Assembly: GCF_032854445.1 (NCBI RefSeq)
Contig: NC_088300.1
Location: 63,214,984-63,278,983, forward strand
DNA from: Liolophura sinensis
Lineage: Eukaryota; Mollusca; Polyplacophora; Chitonida; Chitonidae
Reading direction: 5' to 3'
Length of the DNA: 64,000 nucleotides
Shown here: piece after piece, positions 14,801-25,052 of the stretch
Position numbering within the stretch: the first letter of the stretch is position 1
Layout of the letters: every line of letters starts with the position of its first letter
Made by a program: the position numbers and the translations under genes
The notes under the pieces: model-generated
What the model was told of the DNA's origin: nothing
Databases searched by the model: none
The model's input: the letters and a program-made list of their open reading frames with translations, nothing else

Positions 14801-17800
14801 TCAGGTCATTAGCCTAACAGAGAATGAACTTGAATATCTGGCCAATCACATGGGTCATGATATTAGTGTTCATCGAAACTTCTACCGTTTACAAGATTCA
14901 ACACTTGAGCTGGCTAAAGTAAGCAGACTGTTACTGGCTGCAGAACAAGGGAAGATGGGTTCATTTGCTGGGAAAACATTGAACGATATAACATTTAGTG
15001 GTAAGTAATGCCCATTGTTTAGTTTAATGAGGTCCTTTCCATATGACTCAAAAGTCATATGTAGTACTGACTTACTGCTTGTCTTATGCTTGCTTAAAGA
15101 ACAGTCAAATCAAATAAGATAATTGTGAAATAAACCTATAGATTGAGATATAGACCTCTTCAAAGCTATCTGGACTGCTTCCTTTCAAACCAACAGCCAT
15201 TGATCAAAACTGCCAGGTGTTGATAAGGAGCGTCTACTCATTTAACCTTGGCATTGACTTAGACTTGTAAGTTATCCTTCTTTGATGCATGGTAGGGTTA
15301 TTTTCCTCCACTTATTTCTGGCTGCTTGGATGTAACAGAAATGTTTTCAGTTGGATACGAAGCGGTGTAATCAAGAATCAACAATTTTCATTAACGATAT
15401 CACATTATGACGATATGATTCAGCTCCAGTCATAATTAAATAAATAAATAAAATAATGTAAATAGTTAGCTTAACCACAAATGACAGACAGGTAACAAAC
15501 AATTCAGAACTGCTGTGGTACATTAGCCACAAATTACAGTGAAAGTGAACACACAATTCAGAACGGTTGTGGTACCTTAGCCACAAATTACAGTGAAAGT
15601 GAACACACAATTCAGACCGGTTGTACATTAACAACAAATTACAGCGAAAGTGAACACGCAATTCAGAACGGTTGTGGTACCTGAGCCACAAACTACAGTG
15701 AAAGTGAATACACAATTCAGAACAGTTGTGGTATATAACTTAGCCACAAATTATAGTGAAAGTGAAAACAATTCAGACCGGTTGTACATTAGCCACAAAT
15801 TACAGTGAAAGTTAACACACAATTCAGACCGGTTGCACATTAGCCACAAATTACAGTGAAAGTTAACACACAATTCAGACCGGTTGCACATTAGCCACAA
15901 ATTACAGTGAAAGTGAACACACAATTCAGAACGGTTGTACATTAGCCACAAATTGCAGTGAAAGTGAACACACAATTCAGAACAGTTGTGGTATATAACT
16001 TAGCCACAAATTATAGTGAAAGTTAACACACAATTCAGAACAGTTGTGGTACCTTAGCGAATTATTATAGGATACACAATTGGATTTTTTGGGGGGATAC
16101 CTCCAATGCTGTGGTAGTAATATAGAATTGAAACATTGAATGTCTGTAAATTAAATTTTGTGCTGTTACTTTTCTGCTGAAACAGATGTTCCAAGACCTT
16201 GTCTGTACAATATAAATGGTTTTTTATTTCAGATTTTCCGGACTACTGTGAAGATGATTGTGGAGGTAAGCGGTCATTTTTCACAATAATTTGTGTAAGT
16301 GCAAATGTGTATTTGTTTCATTGTTAATGTATTTATAATGCTTTTTCGTCGTTTGTTTCATTGTCTTTCAAAAAGTTTTCTTGCTTGTCTACGTAATGCT
16401 TTTCCAGGGCTAACTAAAAGTATTCTACTTCTGTGGTATGGTATGGGCTGTGATTATTCATGTATGTGCGATTTATTATCACCTGTGACTCAATTAGCCC
16501 AAAGCTTCAAGTCTCAACTGCGGCTCGTGTTTATTTTGTTAGACGTGCAAGTTCACTGATGATGGATTTGGTGTTCATTACCCTTTTGACACTAAGATAT
16601 TATGATGTGTTTTTTTCAAAACTCCAGCCAAGGCTGAGTGGGATGGAGACGCACCTTTCTACTAGTTTTATATCCTTATTAAACATTTACCCTTCTGGTT
16701 TTATTCACAAACAGATTCTTCCGGAGAAGTTCAGGCTCCAGAGATGGAGAAGTTAAGCAGCCAGCTGGCCCCAATTACCCCCAAATCTGTGACAGATGAA
16801 ACGACTCATGCTCCATCTACATCTGTGGCAGATGAAACAACTGGTGTGTTAATGTTTTGTTTGGAATCTCGGTCATATCAGTTGAAAGAACGGATTGTCG
16901 TGCAGGACATCTTAGCCTCGCTGCTTCACGACTGTGATTCAGCTGTCGACATTCACTTGTAAACCAACTTGGTTGCAACCTTTGTGACGTGATAGATGAT
17001 TTCCGTGGATCGATCTTAAGAATATCGTTGGCAAACAAATACTAATGTAGAAACGATACCTCAGACGACATAATTTTGTGAAGTAAGTTTTTTCAGTAAT
17101 CATTCTAAAAAGTGTGAGTTTCTCCCAAGCACTAAAGCCACAATAGTATTTCTGCACGATATGAACAGGACTTTGTTTAATAATGAAATATGTTCAGTTC
17201 AATCTTTTTAGTTCAAACTCAGTTGCCTATTTTATGAGGCTTCATGGGACGACGTAATTATAAATGATTTCTTGTTCCGATGCTTACATGTACTGGTATC
17301 TATCATTTGTATTTTCATGTGTTTTCATTTATTCTCTAGACAGTGGTGATATCAGTGACATTGTCATGGCAGGGAACACCAAAATGTACAAAGGTAAAAA
17401 AAAACACTTTTAGTTTAATGTTTAGCCAGATAATCAAGTTATATCATTTATCAACCTAACTGAAACAAGGGCAAGGGAACTGCCGAACACGACAATATAT
17501 TACATGCTCACTTTTGTTTATGAGGACTTTCAGAAACTTGGAAAGGTATAAGTTTCCTGTTTGCTTTGTGCAGTTTCATCCGCCAGTATTTATTAAACTT
17601 GACCAGCGTAGAATACATGTATTCTGGAATAGGTGTAAAATAAAAATCACAAAAAATAAATATACGAATATATAAGTTATTTATCTCACAGTTGCATGTT
17701 GTGTTTTAGGAAAGGCTGTTCAACGCACAGAATGGAGAAGTGATGAAATGAAGGCCATCTCAGACTTGATTGATCAGTCAGTACAGTCGAGGAAACCTCC

Positions 17801-17951
17801 CAGAAAAGCTGACGTTATTAGCTGCCTGAGTTCTTTTCCGCAGCTTAAGGCACGCAAGTGGATTCATGTTAAATTTCGTGTTTGGGCAGAGGCGCAGAAA
17901 ATGATAAACAAAAAAAAATCTGTAAAAGCCTCTTTTCTGAGCCATGATTAA
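5842..17951 (+). CDS. SET domain / zinc finger / tyrosine recombinase / SANT-like fusion protein (23 coding exons)
   Basis: A spliced model predicts 1293 residues. Coding exons: 5842-5971, 6202-6364, 6810-7005, 7281-7306, 7538-7580, 7860-7890, 8369-8518, 8856-8972, 9202-9315, 9821-9937, 10163-10276, 10531-10650, 10943-11080, 11322-11473, 11738-11810, 12241-12276, 12587-13826, 14229-14496, 14805-15000, 16233-16265, 16715-16843, 17340-17393, 17710-17951. Every intron is GT-AG and the summed length (3882 nt) is a multiple of three. Domains seen: SET about 44-162, acidic/serine-rich 487-537, basic patch 538-561, zinc-finger-like motifs 592-610 and 672-691, recombinase core about 940-1110, SANT-like 1214-1293. 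The start ATG has A at -3 and G at +4. Proteins of this general architecture occur in fish and invertebrates; whether it is a domesticated host gene or a mobile element that kept introns is open. Likely nuclear and DNA- or chromatin-binding (inference). The exon 6 and exon 17 boundaries are least certain. Confidence 0.85.
6202..7005 (+). CDS. SET-domain exons 2-3 of the fusion gene (KMT5A-like)
   Basis: Exons 6202-6364 and 6810-7005 encode residues 44-163. Exon 1 ends in phase 1, and its last base plus GG restores a glycine at the start of the SET motif GHGVFA. Further SET motifs are the EYKGDL strand, the RPRLCLFALKDI strand and the C-terminal GEELRYDYG (Tyr152 and Tyr154), where the family places its catalytic tyrosine. 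The usual NHS motif is replaced by IND near residues 114-116, as happens in atypical SET proteins. No post-SET cysteine cluster follows, which agrees with a KMT5A-type SET fold. Lysine methylation is expected from the family. Target and activity are unknown, and the weakened NHS motif leaves catalysis uncertain. Confidence 0.85.
8369..11080 (+). CDS. duplicated phase 1-1 linker exons 7-13 of the fusion gene
   Basis: Seven short exons (150, 117, 114, 117, 114, 120 and 138 nt) each start and end in phase 1, so each can be skipped or duplicated without shifting the frame. They fall into three types. Type A (8369-8518, 8856-8972, 10163-10276) begins like GNNKKLVDV or ENKEVMAVES. Type B is 9202-9315 and 10531-10650. 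Type C (9821-9937, 10943-11080) ends in DVSG. The first A exon and 10163-10276 share ERASAVTEQ followed by a GCDI stretch. The B copies stay similar past the donor into the intron. This indicates a genomic tandem duplication of an A-(A)-B-C block. The encoded linker is hydrophilic, with no domain I recognise. Confidence 0.75.
8570..8790 (+). repeat. SINE family A (tRNA-derived) copy
   Basis: Body ctcatgctggcttcctctcc, then gtataaatgaaatattcttg, gagtacggcataaagcacc and an AAAT tail. It is inserted in the intron between exons 7 and 8 of the fusion gene and is absent from the duplicated exon block, so it probably arrived after the duplication. Confidence 0.75.
11322..11810 (+). CDS. acidic/serine-rich segment and basic NLS-like patch (exons 14-15)
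   Basis: Exon 11322-11473 (phase 1 to 0) starts with a type-A-like stretch (KKIMTVESKDF) and then encodes a very acidic serine tract, SDVSDDDSDYIPASSDEDSS. Exon 11738-11810 (phase 0 to 1) encodes KRKAAHDDPDKQKSR, two basic clusters separated by an acidic spacer, in the style of a bipartite nuclear localisation signal. Such acidic Ser tracts are frequent CK2-site-like regions in nuclear proteins (general knowledge; not shown here). The acceptor at 11737 could also be used two bases later, but only the stated position keeps the frame. Confidence 0.7.
12587..13826 (+). CDS. zinc-finger and recombinase N-terminal/box I exon 17
   Basis: This is the largest exon, residues 574-987. It contains two C2H2-like motifs. 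The first is C592-X2-C595 with H605 and H610 (CYYCGKLVKKLARHLDTCH). The second is C672-X2-C675 with H687 and C691 (CKFCLGFF...LWRHVSSC), a C2HC variant. A helical core-binding-like region follows, then the recombinase box I arginine in SVFNKRREAEVGEV (R957/R958). The open frame continues to a stop at 13878. I end the exon at a GT at 13827 because joining to 14229 in phase 2 continues the recombinase fold directly, whereas the read-through tail resembles nothing. A truncated read-through isoform remains possible. Confidence 0.8.
14229..15000 (+). CDS. tyrosine recombinase catalytic exons 18-19 (boxes II and III)
   Basis: Exons 14229-14496 and 14805-15000 encode residues 988-1141. Visible catalytic landmarks are TKLRKYMAT (box II arginine R1068; the usual first His of HxxR is Thr1065), HMGHD (H1094) and VHRNFYRL, whose Tyr1103 is the candidate nucleophile. 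With the box I arginine from the preceding exon, R, R, H and Y are all present, so the site looks catalytically plausible. Tyrosine recombinases cut and rejoin DNA through a 3'-phosphotyrosine link. In animals such domains come from Crypton, DIRS and related elements. I see no DIRS/Ngaro reverse transcriptase nearby, so a Crypton-like origin is the better fit (inference). Confidence 0.85.
15480..16070. repeat. minisatellite in intron 19 of the fusion gene
   Basis: About ten copies of a 50-60-bp unit like gccacaaattacagtgaaag tgaacacacaattcagaac ggttgtggtacctta. It fills half of the intron between exons 14805-15000 and 16233-16265. Confidence 0.88.
17710..17951 (+). CDS. C-terminal SANT/Myb-like exon 23 of the fusion gene
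   Basis: The last coding exon (residues 1214-1293) reads TEWRSDEMKAISDLI and later RKWIHVKFRVWAEAQ. This is a three-helix pattern with conserved tryptophans in the style of a SANT/Myb-like DNA-binding segment. It is joined to the recombinase by three short exons (16233-16265, 16715-16843 and 17340-17393), all phase 1-1 and hydrophilic. One of them carries a short imperfect duplication (SVTDETTHAPSTSVADETT). The stop is TAA at 17949-17951. Assignment rests on pattern only. Confidence 0.65.
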
Positions 17952-17966
17952 AATGTCACCACGTTC

Positions 17967-17972
17967 AATAAA
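17967..17972 (+). terminator. poly(A) signal AATAAA of the fusion gene
   Basis: A canonical AATAAA lies 16 bases after the TAA stop at 17951, followed by a GT-rich stretch near 17975-18020. This supports 17951 as the true 3' end of the coding region. Confidence 0.65.
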
Positions 17973-18110
17973 TGTATTGCTCACACAGATTTTGGTATGT
18001 TTTGCATTCCTGTATTTTGCTGTATGTGGGCCATTTGTTGAGTTGTTTGAATTTGAGTAAAATATGGCACGGGAATATGATTCTTACACGATGGATTACT
18101 GATGGGGTGA

Positions 18111-18310
18111 ACTTTATTTGACTGGAATTTCGTGCCATACTCAAGAATATTTCACTTATACGACGGCGACCACATTATGGCGGACGGAAATCGTGCAGTG
18201 CCCTGGGGAAACCCACGACCTTCAGCATGTTGCTGTCGGACATTCCCACGTCAGACCAGAGATAGAGATCCAGTCCGAGCTGGAAGACTAAGGAAGCCAT
18301 ACAAAACAAC
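18111..18310 (-). repeat. SINE family A copy, antisense
   Basis: Reverse-complement tail (tttatttgactgg, ccatactcaagaatatttca) followed by cttatacgacggcgacc and gggaaacccacgacc. It lies just downstream of the fusion gene's poly(A) signal. Confidence 0.7.
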
Positions 18311-18367
18311 TTCTACTTCTATGATCTACTCAGCTTCTGTGCCGACCGAACAGCAGCCACATTCATT

Positions 18368-18455
18368 TACTTAAAATTGCATTTAACGCCGAACTCAAGA
18401 ATGTTTCACATATTATGACAGCTGTCAGTTTTATAGGTGGAGAAAAGCGGAGTGT
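18368..18455 (-). repeat. SINE family A fragment, antisense
   Basis: Only the 3' end is clear: catttaacgccgaactcaag followed by aatgtttcacatattatgac. Degenerate. Confidence 0.45.
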
Positions 18456-18904
18456 ACGCATTGAACCATTGCTCCTTGCCACGTGTTATAGGAAGTTATA
18501 GACATCATGCTTGTCCATCACTTGGGCAAACCAATACGGCACTTCAACGCCACAGACTTATTTTGCTCACACCTAATTTTGGGAAACAGAAAGTGATATG
18601 GTGAAAAAATATCTTTTAATAAGAAGAAAGAAGGGAAAATCTAATTTTAATCACTTCTCCATCTGCTTAAGTTTTAAACGCAACACTTTAATTTTAAGAA
18701 TGCAAAGTGCAAATAACCCAAATTGAGATGACATGCTGTTAAATATGAATCATTTGAAGTTGTAAATATTTGACTAATTAATTTTTTTCCATGCCTCTAC
18801 CTTAATAGACAGGTTAATATTAAATTTATAGTTTTTAAGAGACCAACAATTGTATCCCCAGCTAAAGGACCGAAATCTCATCCAAACTAAAATGGTGTAG
18901 GCCT

Positions 18905-19410
18905 ATTTCACCCCGTCACAAAACTCCTCTATCGGAAGACCCCATAAAAGGTTTCTCTAATAATTAACCCCTCAAACTCCACTCTCTCTTGCCCAACAAA
19001 ATTAAATCTCACTTTAAGGTGCCCATAAAACGTCTCTCTCAGAAGACCCCATAAACGGTTTCTCTGATAATTAACTCCTCAAACTGCTCTCTCTTTTGCA
19101 CAACAAAATTAAGTCTCACTTTAAGGTGCCCATAAAACGTTCCTCTCGGAAGACCCCATTAACGGTTTCGCTAATAATTTACCCCTCAAACTTCACTCTC
19201 TTTTGTCCCACAAAATGAAGTCTCATTTAAAGGTGCCCATATAACTTCTCTCTCGGAAGACCCCATAAACGGTTTCTTTGATAATTAGACCGACAAATTC
19301 CACTCTTTCGTCCAACAAAAGCAAGTCTCCCTATGAAGTCCCCATAAAACCTCTCTCTTCGAAGATCACACAAACGGTCTCTCTGATAATCGGTCCCACA
19401 AACTCCTGTC
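18905..19410. repeat. about 106-bp tandem repeat, about five copies
   Basis: Repeated blocks of cggaagaccccataaacggt, ttctctgataattaacccc, tcaaactccactctctcttt and aagtctcactttaaggtgcc. Spacing between the gaccccat anchors is about 106 bp. Confidence 0.8.
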
Positions 19411-20206
19411 ATTCCTGTAGCTGGAGGTCAAGTAAATATTACTATTTGCCTACAAAAACTTCTGCTTGAGAAAATCCTTTGTACATTCTCCATAAAATAT
19501 TCATCTGTCTGACTTCAACAGCAGCTTATTTCGGTTCAGTCAACTCTTCTCATGCATGTACTTTCCAAGCTGGTCCTAACGTGGAAATCAAATTTGTGCG
19601 GTTTTGTTTACTATAAATCATGGCTTAATTATAATAATGATGTTAGTTTGGATTTCTAAGTAGCATGCTGAAGTTAAAATACAGAATATGAAATACACTG
19701 TAAGGTAAAAATATGTAACATTTCTGGAAAAATCCGTGTACAAATTCTGTTTGACTCTCCACAAAATGATTTCACATTTGGAAAGAATTACAGAACTATT
19801 ACGTATATATAAAGTATTAGAAAAATCCACAAAATTGTTTGATAAAATGATAAATTTTAATGTTTCAAAATAACTTTCCAAATACTTTGCATAGTACATC
19901 ATGCGTGTACCTTTTTTGGCCCATAAATTCTACTCTCTTTTTATGTACCCCTGACAATCTTTCTCTAAAAGCTCCATAAACTGATTTCTCTCATATGAGT
20001 TCCCACTGAAGCCCCTCTCTATAAAACACAAAACACTTTAATTGATGACTGAAATGAAGAGAGAGTTAACCCCCTTCAATGAAATTTTGTCTAACGATCA
20101 CCTTGCAGATATTTTCAACTTAAAATGAATTGTGTCAGTATATAGCATAATGGTGTCCCCATAATCCGTTCTTTGGAGGAATGGCCCATAAACCATGGAA
20201 TCCCAG

Positions 20207-20208
<2 letters not shown>

Positions 20209-20242
<34 letters not shown>
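20209..20242. repeat. (AG)n microsatellite
   Basis: About 16 AG repeats followed by cttgaaataagttgaaatta and cacatgagcgag, nearly the same flank as at 4310-4350. Confidence 0.85.
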
Positions 20243-20246
<4 letters not shown>

Positions 20247-20299
20247 AAATAAGTTGAAATTAACACATGAGCGAGTCTGTACAGGATGCTACTACAATA

Positions 20300-21990
20300 G
20301 ACTACCGGTAGATATCAAAACTGTTTCACTAAGGTAACATTGGTAATTACCAAGACTGTTTTACGAATGTCGAATGTAATACCGATAGCTATCAGAATGA
20401 ATGTTTCACTAATGCAATATAGGTTGTAATCAAGGCTGTTTTATGTATGTAATACCGATAGCTATCAGGATGAATGTTTCACTAATGCAGTATAGGTTGT
20501 AATCGAGGCTGTTTTACGTATCTAATACCGATAGCTATCAGGATGAATGTTTCACTAGTGCTGTATAGGTTGTAATCAAGGCTGTTTTATGTATGTAATA
20601 CCGATAGCTATCAGGATGAATGTTTCACTAATGCTGTATAGGTTGTAATCAAGGCTGTTTTATGTATGTAATACCGATAGCTATCAGGATGAATGTTTCA
20701 CTAATGCTGTATAGGTTGTAATCAAGGCTGTTTTATGTATGTAATACCGATAGCTATCAGGATGAATGTTTCACGAGTGCTGTACAGGTTGTAATCAAGG
20801 CTGTTATATGTATGTAATACCGATAGCTATCAGGATGAATGTTTCACTAATGCTGTATAGGTTGTAATCAAGGCTGTTTTATGTATGTAATACCGATAGC
20901 TATCAGGATGAATGTTTCACTAGTGCTGTACAGGTTGTAATCAAGGCTGTTTTATGTATGTAATACCGATAGCTATCAGGATGAATGTTTCACTAGTGCT
21001 GTATAGGTTGTAATCAAGGCTGTTTTATGTATGTAATACCGATAGCTATCAGGATGAATGTTTCACTAATGCAGTATAAGTTGTAATTAAGACTGTTTTA
21101 CGAGTGCAGTACTGGTAGATATATCAAGATTCTTTTATCATTGCAGTACCGGTAATTATCATGAATGTTTTACGAATGCAGTACTGGTAGATATATTAAA
21201 ATTGCTTTACCAATGCAGTACCAACAATTATCAGGCCTAATACAGTAGGACTAACAGTATCTATCAAAATTAAATTAGGAATCCGGTATTATTACGGTAG
21301 TTATCAACATTGTTTCACTGAGGCAGCATCGGTAGCTATCAGGACTATTTTACTAATACTGTATATCTGTAATTACCACCAATGTTTTACTAATGCAATA
21401 CCTGTATTTATCTACACTGTTTTACTATATGAGAGTATCTATCAAGACAGTTATCAAGACAGTTCCACAAAGGTTAGTAGCACGGTGCCGATAGTTATCA
21501 AGACTGCTTTACTGTGGCAGTACATGTTGCTATCAAGACTGCTTTATTAATGCAGTACAGGCAGAAATAAAGACTGTTTTACAGTTTGAGTATGTGTAAC
21601 TATCAAGACTCCTTTACCGTGGGAGTACAGATAGCTATCAAGGCTGCTTTAGTGTGAGAGTACAAGTAGCTATCAAGAGTGCTTTACTGTGGGAGTACAG
21701 GTAGAAATGAAGACCGCTTTACTGTGAGAGTATTTGTAACTATCAAGATTCCTTTACTGTGGGAATACAGGTAAGTATCAAAACTGCTTTACCGTGGGAG
21801 TAGAGTTAGAAATAAAGACTGCTTTACTGTGGGAGTACAGGTAGAAATAAAGGCTGCTTTACTATGGGAGTACAGGTAGCTATCAAGACTGCTTTACTGT
21901 GGGAGTACAGATTGGTATCAAGACTGTTTTAGTATGGGAGTACAGGTAGCTATCAAGACTGCTTGAGTATGACAGCATCAGTAGTTATCA
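20300..21990. repeat. satellite array: 73-bp units plus diverged about 36-bp units
   Basis: About ten very similar 73-bp units (20380-21080) with anchors ccgatagctatcaggatgaa tgtttcacta and ggttgtaatcaaggctgttt. On both sides, and down to 21990, the array continues as diverged units of about 35-37 bp (gctatcaagactgctttact gtgggagtacaggta). The 73-bp unit looks like a dimer of the shorter one that was later homogenised. Confidence 0.9.
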
Positions 21991-21999
21991 AAGATAAAT

Positions 22000-22700
22000 G
22001 ACTACTCCGGAAGCGGTAAGGTTGTATCAAACTGAATAGTTTCTCAGTTAGGTAGCATCGGTAGGTATCAAAACTGTTTAACATGTAGAACATGGTTTTC
22101 TGCTGATTAAGCGCCTAAAGTTCTCATGTAGGACAGTTTTCCTATAACTGCACCTGTTAATACGTTAAGCCATAATCATTCATTCCTGTATAATGCCGCA
22201 TTGGTAGCCTACCCGTATCCGAAGATTCAGAAAAAAGTTACGACTGGATGTGCAAGTTTTTAGTGCTACTCAAAGGTCTACAAAATAAGAAGAATAGTTC
22301 TAAATCTAATAATAAGTAAATCCAGTGTTTTTCTTTACGTGGAAGAACACGTATCTTACCCTTTCGAACTGCATGGTTTTTGTCTATATCCAGGTAAGCA
22401 CCATCCAACTGGTGGAATCAACATGCACGCCTTTAAAGGGCAGGTACCATTACCTGCCCGTTTCAAACGTGAAGCGTTCAGAGTTACTTCCCTTGGCCTG
22501 TGAATATGTGTATATATCTGCTCCGCAACCGACGCTTGATAGTGGGTTCCCTTACATCATAATGCTTTCATATTAAAACTTGGTTTAGTTGAAGGCCTAA
22601 AAAAAGCCTGAGGAGGCCTATATGTAACCTTAAAAGAAAGTCCTCATAGTAGCGTGTTAGGCCTGTACATGTAGTTCGCCATTATCTGTACCGTATATAC
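22000..22700. other. unannotated spacer between satellite and SINE
   Basis: Unique-looking sequence with no gene signature. An 83-codon frame (22325-22576) has no recognised domain. Confidence 0.4.
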
Positions 22701-22706
22701 CGCCTG

Positions 22707-22937
22707 TCGTGGCCTCTGTGGTTAGCGCGCTAGCCTCTCACCAATGTGGTCGCTGTGAGTTCAAGTCCAGCTCATGCTGGCTTCCTCTCCGACTGTAAGT
22801 GGGGAGGTCTTCCGTCAACCTGCGGATGGTCGTGGGTTTCCTCCAGGCTCTGCCCGGTTTCCTCCCACCATGCTGGCCGTAGTCGTATAAGTGAAATATT
22901 CTTGAGTACAGCGCAAAACACCCATCAAATTAAATAA
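22707..22937 (+). repeat. SINE family A with tRNA-like head
   Basis: The head (gtggttagcgcgctagcctc ... gtgagttcaagtcc) shows RNA polymerase III A-box-like and B-box-like elements, followed by the common body and tail ending caaattaaataaa. One of the most complete copies. Confidence 0.75.
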
Positions 22938-22939
22938 AT

Positions 22940-23062
22940 TTGTTCATTGCTTTACGCCAGACTCAAGAATATTTCACTTATACGACGGCGGCCAGCATTA
23001 TGATGGGAGAGGGAAACCGGGCAGAGCCCGGGGGAAACCCATGACCATACGCAGGCTGATGA
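22940..23062 (-). repeat. SINE family A fragment, inverted partner
   Basis: Begins ttacgccagactcaagaata and continues cttatacgacggcggccag and gggggaaacccatgacc. It lies three bases after the plus-oriented copy, giving a tail-to-tail inverted pair. Confidence 0.7.
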
Positions 23063-24129
23063 TTTATATTGGTCTAAACTTAGATACCCGTATAAAGGAA
23101 CGATGGTGTACAGTGATGGATTTTTCTTGGATTGTCTTCAGGCTATAAAGACGTTGTCATTTTCAGTGCCTACATGGGCCATGCAAATACATAATGAATC
23201 GTCCTTAAATATTACAGCAAAATACACATAAACTTTGTGACATGAGAATAATTAATAACATGCTAGCACCATACTCGAGCCAGTGCGTCACTGGAAATGT
23301 GAATTCAAATAACGAACCAGTGATAAACCTGGTGTTAAACCTGCGTGCTGAGTTTGTCAGAAAATTAAGACTGACAAGTGTTTTAAACCCATTCAAGAAG
23401 TTTTCATTTATGTTTCTTAAACATATATATAGGCGATGGCGATTTTGAGGGAATTTTTTTTTATCAGAGGCACGAACCGTAAATTTAACTTTAAGTTTAT
23501 GATGGTATTTCATTTATTCAACATAAAATAGATTTTGCTTTCAATAACATATACAAACAAAATAGGGGCGGAACAAAACCCCCTGGGGTTTGTTCTATCC
23601 TTTATACATAGAAGATATTGAAAATATCAAAACAAAAATATATAATGTCCAACAGCAAACCCGTAGTGGACAGGTGAAAGCATTAGTATAACATAAAAGC
23701 GGTAGTAATATTACAGTACCACACTTTGTCGCCTGTATAAACTTGTTCCATCGAGTAAGAAAGGCATTAATACAGATGGCGCAATTTTCAATTACATAAA
23801 TTTTAAATAATAACTTAAAAAGCTACATTGATTTAAAAGAGACCAGTGAACAAAACCGGGTTGAGACTTTAAAAATGCTAATTGCTGCTGCCTCACTTGA
23901 CGCTCGCCACGTAGAGGCTATAGAACTAGTTGATCTGATGTCGGTATAATGTGACTGGTTGGGATGTCATGTCTGGTGTCTGGCATAATACTTCAGTGGC
24001 CGCAGCAATTGGCGGCATGGACTTGCCATGTCACAAGAAGACACATTCACTCCTCGTCCTCAGATGAGTGTAAAAATGTTAAGTCTGACGTAAAGACCCC
24101 AGATTTATAAGTGACACATTTATTTTTAA

Positions 24130-24210
24130 CTGGCGATTTCTTACATGTTCCGCGCAGTTTGTTAATTTAATTGGCGATTTCTTGTATGTTCCGCGTAGTT
24201 TGTTAATTTA
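24130..24210. repeat. 43-bp direct duplication
   Basis: ctggcgatttcttacatgtt ccgcgcagtttgttaattta is followed at once by a second copy (ttggcgatttcttgtatgtt ...). Confidence 0.75.
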
Positions 24211-24963
24211 AACTTTATGGATTCAATCCACTTACATGTAAAATGCGAAAAAAGCATTTTGTTCTATAATAGTATAAAGACAAGCACACAAATGCACAAA
24301 TGATCAACGCAACCGTTCAGTGAAGATTCTCTATGCGTTCAAGACTTGATTTTAATGTCATAAATTTGGCAAAATTGGAAAATGGCTCAGTGATTAGCGT
24401 TTGTGTGTAGCCTTTTGTTCGTGTTGGGACAATAACTGTTGGTATTGACTAAAGAAATAACTATATAAAAAAACGACTATGTTGCGAAATTGCCTTTTAA
24501 GTTCGCAAAACTCAGTATTGAAGATAAAAGAATAAATGTGTTCAACTTTAGAGTATAACCATTTGTCACTCAACCACAGGTCTGATAAAATAAAGGGAAG
24601 CCACCCCTGCAAGCCTACATGCCCGAGAGCAATAAGGTCAGCGTTGTTCTGCGAGTCACTTGTTTCTCGTGTCAGTACCCTTATTTAAAAATTGTCGATT
24701 TCTAGCGGGTGTATTATCCTAAATTGTAACTTTTTAGATGCAGGTATTCTGCATGTAGGTGATTTGCCCCACGGTGAGTTGTAAAAGTATCATTTGTAGA
24801 CAACAACGCTGATGACGCGTCCAGGGCTCTGACGGTATGTGAGTTGAAGACATAGGCCTATGTTTTGTGTAGTACCAGTAAGCCCATACCCATGGAATCA
24901 TCTACTGTAATTATTCAACCTTTTCTGCAACGTCTTTATCCAAACAAACTCTGGGGCTCTATT

Positions 24964-25052
24964 CTGTATGGACTGAAAAATACTTTGTCTAGACACCTAA
25001 TAACTCCTCATAGTCATAGGAATGAAAAATACTTTGTCTACATACCTAATAA
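24964..25052. repeat. direct repeat pair, about 50-bp spacing
   Basis: gaaaaatactttgtctagac acctaataactc recurs about 50 bp later as gaaaaatactttgtctacat acctaataactc. Confidence 0.7.

Noticed and set aside
20380-21080. CRISPR-like regular array
   Set aside because: Units are contiguous 73-bp repeats without unique spacers, in a eukaryotic context; this is a satellite.
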